Shown piece after piece: positions 1 to 6,357 of a stretch of DNA of 8,667 nucleotides. Source of the DNA: Pseudomonadota bacterium (GTDB taxonomy: Bacteria; Desulfobacterota; Anaeroferrophillalia; Anaeroferrophillales; Anaeroferrophillaceae); assembly GCA_011042595.1 (NCBI GenBank), contig DQWO01000362.1, forward strand, positions 1 to 8,667, given 5' to 3'. Position 1 is the first letter of the stretch. Each line of letters opens with the position of its first letter. The position numbers and the translations under genes were made by a program. Under the pieces are notes generated by a model that was not told the origin of the DNA, did not search any database, and saw nothing but the letters and a program-made list of their open reading frames with translations.

Positions 1-57
1 GTGACAGCCTTTCATGAGTAAGGCGCTAATCGCTCAATTTAGGAAAAATCATCCACC

Positions 58-1152
58 ATGGCTAATGATTCCCCAAATAGTCCCATTGACGCACTGAGAG
101 CTAAAATAGATTCCCTGGATTTAGAACTGCTCAAGCTGCTGAATCAGCGGGCCCGGTTAGCGACAGAAATCGGGGAAACAAAAAAGATTGAGCAAGGTGA
201 CTTTCATGTTCCTTCCCGGGAGCAGGAAATTTACCAGCAGCTGGAACGACACAATCAGGGGCCGTTACCCAACCAGGCGGTCCGCCATATTTTCCGGGAA
301 ATCATTTCCGCCTCCCTGGCCCTGGAGAAACCACTCCAGGTTGCCTATCTGGGACCACGGGGAACTTTTACCCACCTGGCCAGCCAGAAATTTTTCGGCT
401 ACTCGGCTGAGCTGCGGCCGGTAAACACCATTAAAGAAGTTTTTGAAAGTGTTGAAAAAGGCCGTTATGTTTACGGTGTGGTCCCGGTGGAAAATACCAC
501 GGAAGGAATCGTCAGCCATACTCTGGACATGTTCACCCAGAGTCGGATCTCTATCAGCGGCGAAATCCTGCTCCAGATAACCCATGATCTGCTCAGCCAG
601 AGCAACAACCCGGAAACTATCAATAAAATCTATTCCCATCCCCAGGCCCTGGCCCAATGCCGGGCTTACCTGGAAGAACATTTTCCCACCATCCCGGTGG
701 TAGCGGTAAGCAGCACCGCCCAGGCGGCGATGATGGCTGCCGAGGAACCTGGGACGGCCGCCATTGCCAATGAATATGCTGCCTCGGTTTACCATCTGCA
801 GGTTATCGAAACTTCCATTCAGGATATCAGCCATAACATCACCCGTTTTCTGATTATTTCCACCCGGGAAACTTCTCAGGTCCCCGGCGAGCACTATAAA
901 ACTACCGTGCTGTTTTCCGCCAAGGACCAGGCCGGAACCCTGTTTTCTCTCTTGAAACCTTTTTCTGATCATGGGGTCAATCTGACCAAAATTGAATCAC
1001 GTCCCAAGCGGGGCGAACCATGGCAATATATGTTTTTCATTGATCTTGATGGATACCGGGAAGATCCAGAGGTGGCCGCGGCCCTTAAGGAACTGGAAGC
1101 AAAGAGCCAGTACTACAAAGTCATTGGCTCCTATGTTAAGGGAAGAATATAG
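58..1152 (+). CDS. pheA: Bifunctional chorismate mutase / prephenate dehydratase (P-protein)
   Basis: This cytosolic enzyme converts chorismate to prephenate and then to phenylpyruvate, the committed route to phenylalanine. The 364 residues fall into three parts: an AroQ-type chorismate mutase (about 9-90), a prephenate dehydratase (about 93-270) and a C-terminal ACT domain (about 282-362), the usual P-protein layout and length. In the mutase part, R14, R31, K42, R54 and E55 align with the active-site residues R11, R28, K39, R51 and E52 of the E. coli enzyme. The dehydratase part has YLGPRGTF (97-104), VPVENTTEG (142-150) and the signature NITRF (260-264). The ACT part has ESRP (313-316), typical of phenylalanine-sensing domains, so feedback inhibition by phenylalanine is likely. 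The ATG at 58 is preceded by AGGA at 41-44, a rather long 13-nt spacing. aroA follows after 10 nt. No tyrA or DAHP synthase lies between them. Confidence 0.96.
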   Translation: MANDSPNSPIDALRAKIDSLDLELLKLLNQRARLATEIGETKKIEQGDFHVPSREQEIYQQLERHNQGPLPNQAVRHIFREIISASLALEKPLQVAYLGPRGTFTHLASQKFFGYSAELRPVNTIKEVFESVEKGRYVYGVVPVENTTEGIVSHTLDMFTQSRISISGEILLQITHDLLSQSNNPETINKIYSHPQALAQCRAYLEEHFPTIPVVAVSSTAQAAMMAAEEPGTAAIANEYAASVYHLQVIETSIQDISHNITRFLIISTRETSQVPGEHYKTTVLFSAKDQAGTLFSLLKPFSDHGVNLTKIESRPKRGEPWQYMFFIDLDGYREDPEVAAALKELEAKSQYYKVIGSYVKGRI

Positions 1153-1162
1153 GCTGTGAATC

Positions 1163-2473
1163 ATGAATAGAGCGACAAAACCATTACAAGGAACCATTCA
1201 TGTCCCCGGGGACAAATCCATCAGCCACCGGGCAGCTATCATGGCCGCCCTGGGACGGGGGAAAAGTTGCCTGCGGGGATTTTTGCGGGCTGAGGACACC
1301 CTGAATACCTTAAAGATTTTCCAGGCCCTGGGAATATCGGTTGCCGGACTGGAGGCTGAGGGAGAAATTGAAATTCAGGGCCGGGGGCTGCACGGCCTGC
1401 GGGAAGCAGCTAATATTCTTTACAGTGGAAATTCAGGCACCACCACCAGGTTGCTGACCGGCCTGCTAAGTGCCCAGCCGTTCTTTTCAGTCATCAGCGG
1501 CGACACCTCTCTCAACCAGCGACCCATGGGGAGGATCATCAAACCGCTCAGCCGGATGGGCGCCACCATCTGGGGACGGGAACACCATACCATGCCACCC
1601 CTGGCCATCCAGGGACAGAAACTTGCCGGAATCACCTATTCCAGCCCGGTGGCCAGCGCCCAGGTAAAAACATCCCTGATGCTGGCCGGACTGTACGCCG
1701 ACGGTCCACTAACCATCACGGAACCATCCCTGTCCCGGGATCATACCGAGAGGATATTCAAGGCACTCGGAATTCCGGTTCAAATTTCGGTAGCTGAAGA
1801 TGGCATCGCAACCATCGGGATGTCTCCGGCCCAGCATGAGTACAATGGTACTGATTTCATCATTCCCGGCGACATCTCCGCGGCCGCTTTTTTCCTGGTG
1901 GCCGCCATGATCAATCGTGGTTCCCAGCTAACCATCACCAATGTCGGTCTCAATCCGACCCGTAGCGGCATCATCCAGGCGCTGCAGAAAATGGGTGGCG
2001 AAATCGTCATTGAAAACCCGCGGGAGGCCAGCGGCGAACCGGTTGCCGACTTGACGGTCCACGGAAACCGTCAGCTTCAGGGAACCGAAATTTCCGGCGC
2101 CCTGATTCCCCTGCTCATTGACGAAATTCCCATTCTCGCCCTGGCGGCCGCCCATGCTGAAGGAACGACCACCATCAGGAATGCCGGTGAATTACGGGTT
2201 AAAGAAAGCGACCGACTTGAGGCCATCACTCTGCTGCTCGACGCCCTGGGAACAAAAACCGAAGCGCTTGAAGACGGCATTATTATCCATGGAGGCATCC
2301 GGGTTCCGGCAAAACGGCAACTGTCATTCAAGACTTTTCATGATCACCGAATTGCCATGACCGCAATCATAGCCGGAATCACAGAAGGCAAAGAAGTGCA
2401 GCTCGATAACAATCATTGCATCAGCACCTCATTTCCCAATTTCAACCAACTGCTGGCTGAAATCCGACAATAA
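1163..2473 (+). CDS. aroA: 3-phosphoshikimate 1-carboxyvinyltransferase (EPSP synthase), class II-like
   Basis: This enzyme transfers enolpyruvate from PEP to shikimate-3-phosphate, the penultimate step to chorismate, which PheA upstream consumes. The 436 residues are full length. Visible motifs are GDKS (16-19, substrate lysine), GNSGTTTR (89-96), NQRPMGR (118-124), SAQVK (165-169), RDHTE (192-196), NPTR (264-267), the catalytic aspartate in LLIDEIP (D320), RVKESDRL (345-352) and DHR (394-396). The set SAQxK, RxHxE and NxTR with GDKSx is the published signature of class II EPSP synthases, the class generally less sensitive to glyphosate. Unlike the Agrobacterium CP4 enzyme, the PEP-site glycine (G92) is kept, as in the Bacillus type, so actual tolerance cannot be read from sequence. 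The ATG at 1163 has only a weak AGG at 1151-1153, overlapping the pheA stop, so translational coupling to pheA is plausible. cmk starts 9 nt after the stop. Confidence 0.97.
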   Translation: MNRATKPLQGTIHVPGDKSISHRAAIMAALGRGKSCLRGFLRAEDTLNTLKIFQALGISVAGLEAEGEIEIQGRGLHGLREAANILYSGNSGTTTRLLTGLLSAQPFFSVISGDTSLNQRPMGRIIKPLSRMGATIWGREHHTMPPLAIQGQKLAGITYSSPVASAQVKTSLMLAGLYADGPLTITEPSLSRDHTERIFKALGIPVQISVAEDGIATIGMSPAQHEYNGTDFIIPGDISAAAFFLVAAMINRGSQLTITNVGLNPTRSGIIQALQKMGGEIVIENPREASGEPVADLTVHGNRQLQGTEISGALIPLLIDEIPILALAAAHAEGTTTIRNAGELRVKESDRLEAITLLLDALGTKTEALEDGIIIHGGIRVPAKRQLSFKTFHDHRIAMTAIIAGITEGKEVQLDNNHCISTSFPNFNQLLAEIRQ

Positions 2474-2482
2474 GGAACATCC

Positions 2483-3187
2483 ATGACTCCCAAGACAAAC
2501 GCCAAACAAAAACGTCTGGTCGTCACCATCGATGGCCCATCAGGAGCCGGCAAGAGCACCATCAGCAAGATTCTGGCGGCCCAAGAAAATTTCACCTATA
2601 TCGACACGGGAGCCATGTACCGTTGTGTGGCATTGCAGGCGAAAAAGCACCACATAGCCATGGATGATGAAATCCGGCTCGCCCGTTTATGCCAGGATAT
2701 CGATATCCATTTTCAATGGGAAAATAGAGTAAACCGGGTATTTTGCAACGGTGAAGAAGTAACAGAAAAGATTCGCACCCCTGAAATGGACATGCTTTCT
2801 TCGGCGGTTTCCGCGGTTCCGGCTGTCCGCAAAGCCCTGGTTGCCATGCAAAGAAAAATGGGGGAAGGCGGCCCGGTTATTCTTGAAGGACGGGACGCGG
2901 GCACCGTGATTTTCCCTCAGGCTGAGGTTAAAGTCTATTTGGACGCTTCACCGCTGGAACGTGGTAAACGCCGGTACCTGGAACACCAGCAAAGTGGACA
3001 GGCCAGTAGCCTGGAAAAAGTAGTTGAAGAAATCAATCAAAGGGATTTGAACGATAGCTCCAGGGCTCATTCTCCCTTATCACCGGCTGCGGATGCCCAC
3101 CGGCTGGACACCACAACCATGGATATTCCCGCCGTGGTCTCAGCCATCACCAGGTTGATAAAGGAGGCCGCTGCCGATGAAGATTAA
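2483..3187 (+). CDS. cmk: (d)CMP kinase (cytidylate kinase)
   Basis: This kinase phosphorylates CMP and dCMP with ATP in the cytosol, feeding CTP and dCTP synthesis. The 234 residues match the usual size. The protein has an NMP-kinase P-loop GPSGAGKST (18-26), the substrate motif YIDTGAMYR (39-47), an internal CMP-binding insert typical of the bacterial enzyme (roughly 60-150), EGRDAGTVIFP (135-145) and the lid-like QRDLNDSSR (186-194) with HSPL after it. In the third motif the residue after GRD is alanine where isoleucine or methionine is commoner, a conservative change outside the catalytic aspartate. The ATG at 2483 has AGGA at 2473-2476, overlapping the aroA stop with 6-nt spacing. The 3' end overlaps ispH by 11 nt and contains its ribosome-binding site. 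The aroA-cmk-ispH-rpsA neighbourhood strongly supports the call. Confidence 0.96.
   Translation: MTPKTNAKQKRLVVTIDGPSGAGKSTISKILAAQENFTYIDTGAMYRCVALQAKKHHIAMDDEIRLARLCQDIDIHFQWENRVNRVFCNGEEVTEKIRTPEMDMLSSAVSAVPAVRKALVAMQRKMGEGGPVILEGRDAGTVIFPQAEVKVYLDASPLERGKRRYLEHQQSGQASSLEKVVEEINQRDLNDSSRAHSPLSPAADAHRLDTTTMDIPAVVSAITRLIKEAAADED
3161..3167 (+). promoter_or_regulatory. Strong Shine-Dalgarno of ispH inside cmk
   Basis: AAGGAGG lies 9 nt before the ATG at 3177 and sits within the last codons of cmk. It fixes the ispH start and implies that ribosomes finishing cmk can reinitiate on ispH. Confidence 0.85.
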
Positions 3188-4037
3188 GTTGGTCACCAGT
3201 GCCGGTTTTTGTTTCGGGGTTAAACGCGCGGTCAACCTGGCGGTCAAAGCCGCGGAGGATTATCCTGACCAGACCATTTATAACCTGGGGCCTATCATTC
3301 ACAATCCCCAGGTAGTTAAAAATCTGGAAGCAAAAGGTATTCATCCCCTGGATTCTCCCAAAGACGTGGACCACGGAATCATTATTATCCGCTCACATGG
3401 TGTCACCAGGCAGGAGCTAAGCCAATTAAATAACAATCCGGCAATAACAGTTATTGATGCCACCTGCCCTTTTGTCAGGCGGGCTCAGGAAATCGTTGCC
3501 CGGATGAAGGAAGAAAAATATCAAATAATCATTGTCGGGGAAAAGCATCACCCTGAAGTGGAGGGATTGATCAGTTATGGCGATCCCGACCATACCCTGG
3601 CAATTTCCGGCCCGGAAGAAATGCCAGTCGAGGTGGTCAAACATCAGAAAAAACCCCACAAAATTGCCCTGCTGGCCCAAACCACCCAGTCATATGAAAA
3701 CTTCAACCGCGTCGCTGAATGTTTATTGCCGCTTAAGGGTGAAACCCGCTGTTTCAATACCATCTGCAATGCCACCAGTGACCGGCAGCAGGAATCATTG
3801 GCCATCGCCACAGAGACTGATTGCATGATTATTATCGGCGGGTTCTCCAGTGCCAACACCACCCGTCTCTACCAGTTGTGCAAAGCAATACAACCTTGCT
3901 CATACCATATTGAAATCCCTGAACAGCTGCAGGCAAAATGGTTTGCGGACATGCACACCGTCGGCATTACTGCCGGTGCTTCAACCCCTAAATGGCTGAT
4001 CGAAAAGGTTATCCACGAGATTAACAACCTGTCGTGA
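3177..4037 (+). CDS. ispH: 4-hydroxy-3-methylbut-2-enyl diphosphate reductase (LytB/IspH)
   Basis: IspH is the last enzyme of the MEP pathway. It reduces HMBPP to IPP and DMAPP using a [4Fe-4S] cluster, so this organism makes isoprenoids by the non-mevalonate route. The 286 residues are within the short bacterial range. The three cluster cysteines are C12 (in GFCFGV), C97 (in DATCPFV) and C197 (in ICNATSDRQ). Substrate-binding residues are also present: H42, H74 (SHG), H125 and the catalytic E127 (HHPEVEG), the SSAN motif at 224-227 and S269 in GASTP. All key residues are intact. The start overlaps the end of cmk by 11 nt with an excellent ribosome-binding site, pointing to translational coupling. 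In some Clostridia IspH is fused to S1. Here rpsA is next but is separated by about 296 nt of control sequence, so the two are independent proteins. Confidence 0.97.
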   Translation: MKIKLVTSAGFCFGVKRAVNLAVKAAEDYPDQTIYNLGPIIHNPQVVKNLEAKGIHPLDSPKDVDHGIIIIRSHGVTRQELSQLNNNPAITVIDATCPFVRRAQEIVARMKEEKYQIIIVGEKHHPEVEGLISYGDPDHTLAISGPEEMPVEVVKHQKKPHKIALLAQTTQSYENFNRVAECLLPLKGETRCFNTICNATSDRQQESLAIATETDCMIIIGGFSSANTTRLYQLCKAIQPCSYHIEIPEQLQAKWFADMHTVGITAGASTPKWLIEKVIHEINNLS

Positions 4038-4056
4038 TGATCCACCTTTCTGCAGT

Positions 4057-4071
4057 CAGCTTAAGCAGCTG
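4057..4071 (+). terminator. Weak hairpin after ispH, possible partial terminator
   Basis: CAGCT (4057-4061) pairs with AGCTG (4067-4071) around a 5-nt loop, and the next bases are TTTAATGTTTT. The 5-bp stem is short for an efficient intrinsic terminator, so partial termination or simple chance is possible. Confidence 0.2.
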
Positions 4072-4112
4072 TTTAATGTTTTACTGAAAGCTGCCGGCTG
4101 ATCGCTGAAAGC

Positions 4113-4144
4113 GTTCATCAGGAAATGAATGTTTCCGGATGAAC
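4113..4144. repeat. 32-nt near-perfect inverted repeat upstream of rpsA
   Basis: GTTCATC (4113-4119) is mirrored by GATGAAC (4138-4144), and inside it GGAAA (4121-4125) is mirrored by TTTCC (4132-4136). Only one opposed pair (A4120/G4137) fails, and the loop is TGAATG. The stem therefore has 12 Watson-Crick pairs. It ends 6 bp before a perfect TATAAT, so its centre lies where a -35 element would be expected. It could be a regulator-binding dyad or an RNA hairpin at the ispH mRNA 3' end. No U-tract follows it. Confidence 0.8.
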
Positions 4145-4150
4145 AGTAAA

Positions 4151-4185
4151 TATAATTTGCATTTATCACCCGCCTATGATATAGC
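4151..4185 (+). promoter_or_regulatory. Candidate rpsA promoter(s)
   Basis: A perfect -10 hexamer TATAAT is at 4151-4156, but no good -35 lies 15-18 bp upstream, where the dyad sits instead. A second, weaker candidate is TTGCAT (4157-4162) with a 17-bp spacer and TATAGC (4180-4185). A TATGAT at 4175-4180 lacks a matching -35. Any of these would give a leader of roughly 140-170 nt before the rpsA start. Confidence 0.35.
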
Positions 4186-4234
4186 GGCAACCCTAAAAAA
4201 GCGACAGTGGCTGTTCAACATTTTCACTGCCTGT

Positions 4235-4248
4235 CAGCCTGCTGGCTG
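4235..4248 (+). other. Small leader hairpin before rpsA
   Basis: CAGCC (4235-4239) pairs with GGCTG (4244-4248) around TGCT, followed by TTTAG. A smaller ACAG/CTGT hairpin is at 4204-4214. They could be part of a structured rpsA leader, but the stems are only 4-5 bp. Confidence 0.3.
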
Positions 4249-4316
4249 TTTAGTCCATATTCATCAGCGGGCTGTGGCAGGGCAAGCGTAAGACAGACCA
4301 TTCGTCGACATCTCAC

Positions 4317-4323
4317 AGGGGGT
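4317..4323 (+). promoter_or_regulatory. Ribosome-binding site of rpsA; start choice ambiguous
   Basis: AGGGGGT differs from AGGAGGT by one base. It lies 4 nt before a TTG (4328) and 10 nt before an in-frame ATG (4334). The ATG is preferred as the commoner codon, while the TTG is possible and would add two residues. Confidence 0.6.
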
Positions 4324-4333
4324 AAGATTGTCA

Positions 4334-6283
4334 ATGGAAGAAAACAACATCACCACAACCAACGAAGAACAGGAAAGCAGTAAGTTTGAAGAAGCCAGCG
4401 AAGAATTCCAGTCAGCAGATACTGACCAGGAATTTGAGGATGAGGATTTTGGCAACTTTGAAGAAATGTACGAAGAAAGTATCAAGGATGTCAAAGTCGG
4501 CGGCATTGTCAAAGGAAAAGTAATCCAAATGAATCCTGACAGTGCAGTTATTGATATCGGCTATAAATCAGAAGGCCAGGTACCTCTCAACCAATTTACT
4601 GATGCCCAGGGAAATTGCACCCTCAAGGTAGGTGATGAAGTTGATGTATTTCTTGAACGTTATGAAGATGAAAATGGCAATATCCAGTTATCGCGGATCA
4701 AGGCTGAGCGGCTTAAGGTCTGGGAGGATATAAAACGGATTTACGATGAGGAATTATCCATTCCCGGGACCATTACCGGCAAGGTTAAAGGCGGTCTTTC
4801 GGTGGATATCGGCGTTCCGGCTTTTCTGCCTGGATCCCAGATAGACCTCAAGCCGATTCGCAACCTGGATAAACTGATTGGAGAAACATTTGATTTCAGG
4901 GTTCTCAAACACAACCAGAAACGCAACAACGTAGTTATTTCCCGTCGGGCCTTGCTGGAAAAAGAGCGGGAAGCCTTGAAAGAGGTACTGCTGACCAAGC
5001 TGCAGGAAGGCGCGGTACTGGAAGGCATCGTTAAAAATATCACCGATTACGGTGCTTTTATTGACCTTGGCGGCCTTGACGGATTGCTCCATATTACTGA
5101 CATTTCATGGGGAAGGGTCAACCATCCTTCCGAGCGGCTCACAGTAGGCAGTGAAGTCACGGTAAAAATAATCAAGTACGACGAGGAAAAACAGCGGGTA
5201 TCTCTGGGAATGAAACAGCTTAAAGAGGATCCATGGGCATCCGCGGGCGAAAAATATCCGGAAGGAACCAAGGTCAAAGGAAAGGTTCTGAGCATTAAGG
5301 ATTACGGCGCCTTCGTTGAAATTGAAGAAGGGATTGAAAGCCTGGTTCACGTTTCAGAAATGTCCTGGACCAAAAAGATCAAACATCCTTCGCAGGTGGT
5401 ATCGGTAGGCGATGAGATTGAGGCTATCGTTTTGAGTGTTGACATAGAAAAACGACGCATTTCTCTGGGGATGAAACAGGTTGAGCCCAATCCATGGGAT
5501 ACCTTGATTGACAAATACCCCATTGGCACCAAAATTGAGGGTGAAATCAAAAATATCACCGACTTTGGCATCTTTGTTGGTATTGAAAGCGATATTGATG
5601 GTTTGGTACACATTTCTGACATCTCCTGGAGTAAACGATTGAAGCATCCAGGTGAAGAGTTTACTAAAGGCCAGACCATCCAGGCAGTTGTTCTCAACCT
5701 GGACAAGGAAAACCAAAGGTTTTCCCTGGGAATAAAACAGTTGCAGGAAGATCCCTGGGAAACCATCAGTAAAAAGGTTATTGCCGGTGACAATGTAAAT
5801 GGGAAGGTTACCAACCTGACTGATTTCGGTGCATTTGTTGAATTGGAAGACGGAGTTGAAGGATTGGTTCACATCTCCGAAGTCACCGCTGATAAAAATA
5901 AAAAGCCTGAAGATGTACTCAAGGTAGGTGACCAGATCACCGCCAAAGTCCTCAACATCAATTATGATGACCGGAAAATTGCCTTGAGTATCAAGGGCTA
6001 CCTTGAGGAAAAAGAAAAGCTGGAAACCGGGGAATATATGAGTGACAGTTTCCAGAAAGGCAAAGTCTGCCTGGGCGAAATCCTGCAGCAGGCAACTTCT
6101 GCATCTCCCACGGCGGATGCAGATACTGAAGCAAGCGATGAAAAAGATGAAAAAGACGTCGCAGCTGCAGAGGCGGAAATAGAAACAAAAGCAGACGAGG
6201 TGCCGGAACAAGAATCAGAGACAACTGGCGAAACCAAAGAAGAAGTCCCTGAATCCGCAAAATCAGCTGATCCCGCGGAATAG
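4334..6283 (+). CDS. rpsA: 30S ribosomal protein S1
   Basis: S1 binds single-stranded mRNA leaders and helps the 30S subunit load them. From the ATG the protein has 649 residues and six S1 RNA-binding (OB-fold) domains, at about 55-123, 140-206, 224-294, 311-381, 398-468 and 485-554. The first two are the divergent ribosome-binding pair (KVKGG and AFLPGS in the second). Domains 3-6 carry the strong RNA-binding signature, such as ITDYGAF with LLHITDISW and its close variants. Typical S1 proteins have about 550-570 residues. The excess is an N-terminal acidic segment (about 20 D/E in the first 52 residues) and an approximately 95-residue C-terminal tail. The tail keeps a LGEIL element near 580 and then becomes low-complexity, rich in E, D, A, T and S, presumably disordered. 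The gene probably has its own promoter in the long upstream region and ends at a strong hairpin. An in-frame TTG at 4328 is the alternative start. Confidence 0.97.
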   Translation: MEENNITTTNEEQESSKFEEASEEFQSADTDQEFEDEDFGNFEEMYEESIKDVKVGGIVKGKVIQMNPDSAVIDIGYKSEGQVPLNQFTDAQGNCTLKVGDEVDVFLERYEDENGNIQLSRIKAERLKVWEDIKRIYDEELSIPGTITGKVKGGLSVDIGVPAFLPGSQIDLKPIRNLDKLIGETFDFRVLKHNQKRNNVVISRRALLEKEREALKEVLLTKLQEGAVLEGIVKNITDYGAFIDLGGLDGLLHITDISWGRVNHPSERLTVGSEVTVKIIKYDEEKQRVSLGMKQLKEDPWASAGEKYPEGTKVKGKVLSIKDYGAFVEIEEGIESLVHVSEMSWTKKIKHPSQVVSVGDEIEAIVLSVDIEKRRISLGMKQVEPNPWDTLIDKYPIGTKIEGEIKNITDFGIFVGIESDIDGLVHISDISWSKRLKHPGEEFTKGQTIQAVVLNLDKENQRFSLGIKQLQEDPWETISKKVIAGDNVNGKVTNLTDFGAFVELEDGVEGLVHISEVTADKNKKPEDVLKVGDQITAKVLNINYDDRKIALSIKGYLEEKEKLETGEYMSDSFQKGKVCLGEILQQATSASPTADADTEASDEKDEKDVAAAEAEIETKADEVPEQESETTGETKEEVPESAKSADPAE

Positions 6284-6291
6284 CAGCCAAC

Positions 6292-6329
6292 GGGGATCAA
6301 GGCAGTAATCAATTGTTGCCTTGATCCCC
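6292..6329 (+). terminator. Strong hairpin after rpsA, probable terminator
   Basis: GGGGATCAAGGCA (6292-6304) and TGCCTTGATCCCC (6317-6329) form a perfect 13-bp stem. It extends inward by two G-U and two A-U pairs to a UCAA loop. The stem starts 8 nt after the rpsA stop. No proper U-tract follows, the next bases being TATAATCTAATCC, so it may act as an mRNA-stabilising 3' end as much as an intrinsic terminator. Confidence 0.65.
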
Positions 6330-6335
6330 TATAAT
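6330..6335 (+). promoter_or_regulatory. TATAAT, possible -10 element for the antiporter gene
   Basis: A perfect TATAAT directly abuts the rpsA hairpin and would place a transcription start about 15 nt before the ATG at 6358. No recognisable -35 is seen 16-18 bp upstream, which falls inside the hairpin loop, so this is weak. Confidence 0.2.
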
Positions 6336-6357
6336 CTAATCCTACCCACTACCCCTC

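Larger units (their letters stand above)
4038..4333 (+). other. ispH-rpsA intergenic region; likely rpsA control region and leader
   Basis: No coding sequence is seen here. From left to right it holds a small CAGCT/AGCTG hairpin (4057-4071) followed by a T-rich stretch, two copies of CTGAAAGC 21 bp apart (4084 and 4105), a 32-nt dyad (4113-4144), promoter-like hexamers (4151-4185), two small hairpins (4204-4214 and 4235-4248) and the rpsA ribosome-binding site. Long leaders with regulatory structure are known upstream of rpsA in other Proteobacteria, where S1 represses its own translation. Whether that applies here is inference. Confidence 0.6.

Noticed and set aside
1..21. Possible C-terminal codons of an upstream gene (frame 1 ends at TAA 19-21)
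   Set aside because: All three frames stop within the first 21 bases and the tail is too short to identify, so neither frame nor product can be supported.
265..972. Long minus-strand open frame (235 codons) inside pheA
   Set aside because: It is fully antisense to a strongly supported pheA, with no recognisable domain. It is an open-frame shadow.
4700..6000. Repeated blocks in rpsA considered as a DNA repeat array
   Set aside because: The periodicity of about 260 bp is explained by the tandem S1 protein domains.
5354..6211. Long minus-strand open frame (285 codons) inside rpsA
   Set aside because: It is antisense to repetitive S1 domains. Its length reflects the codon bias and repeats of rpsA, and no family is recognisable.
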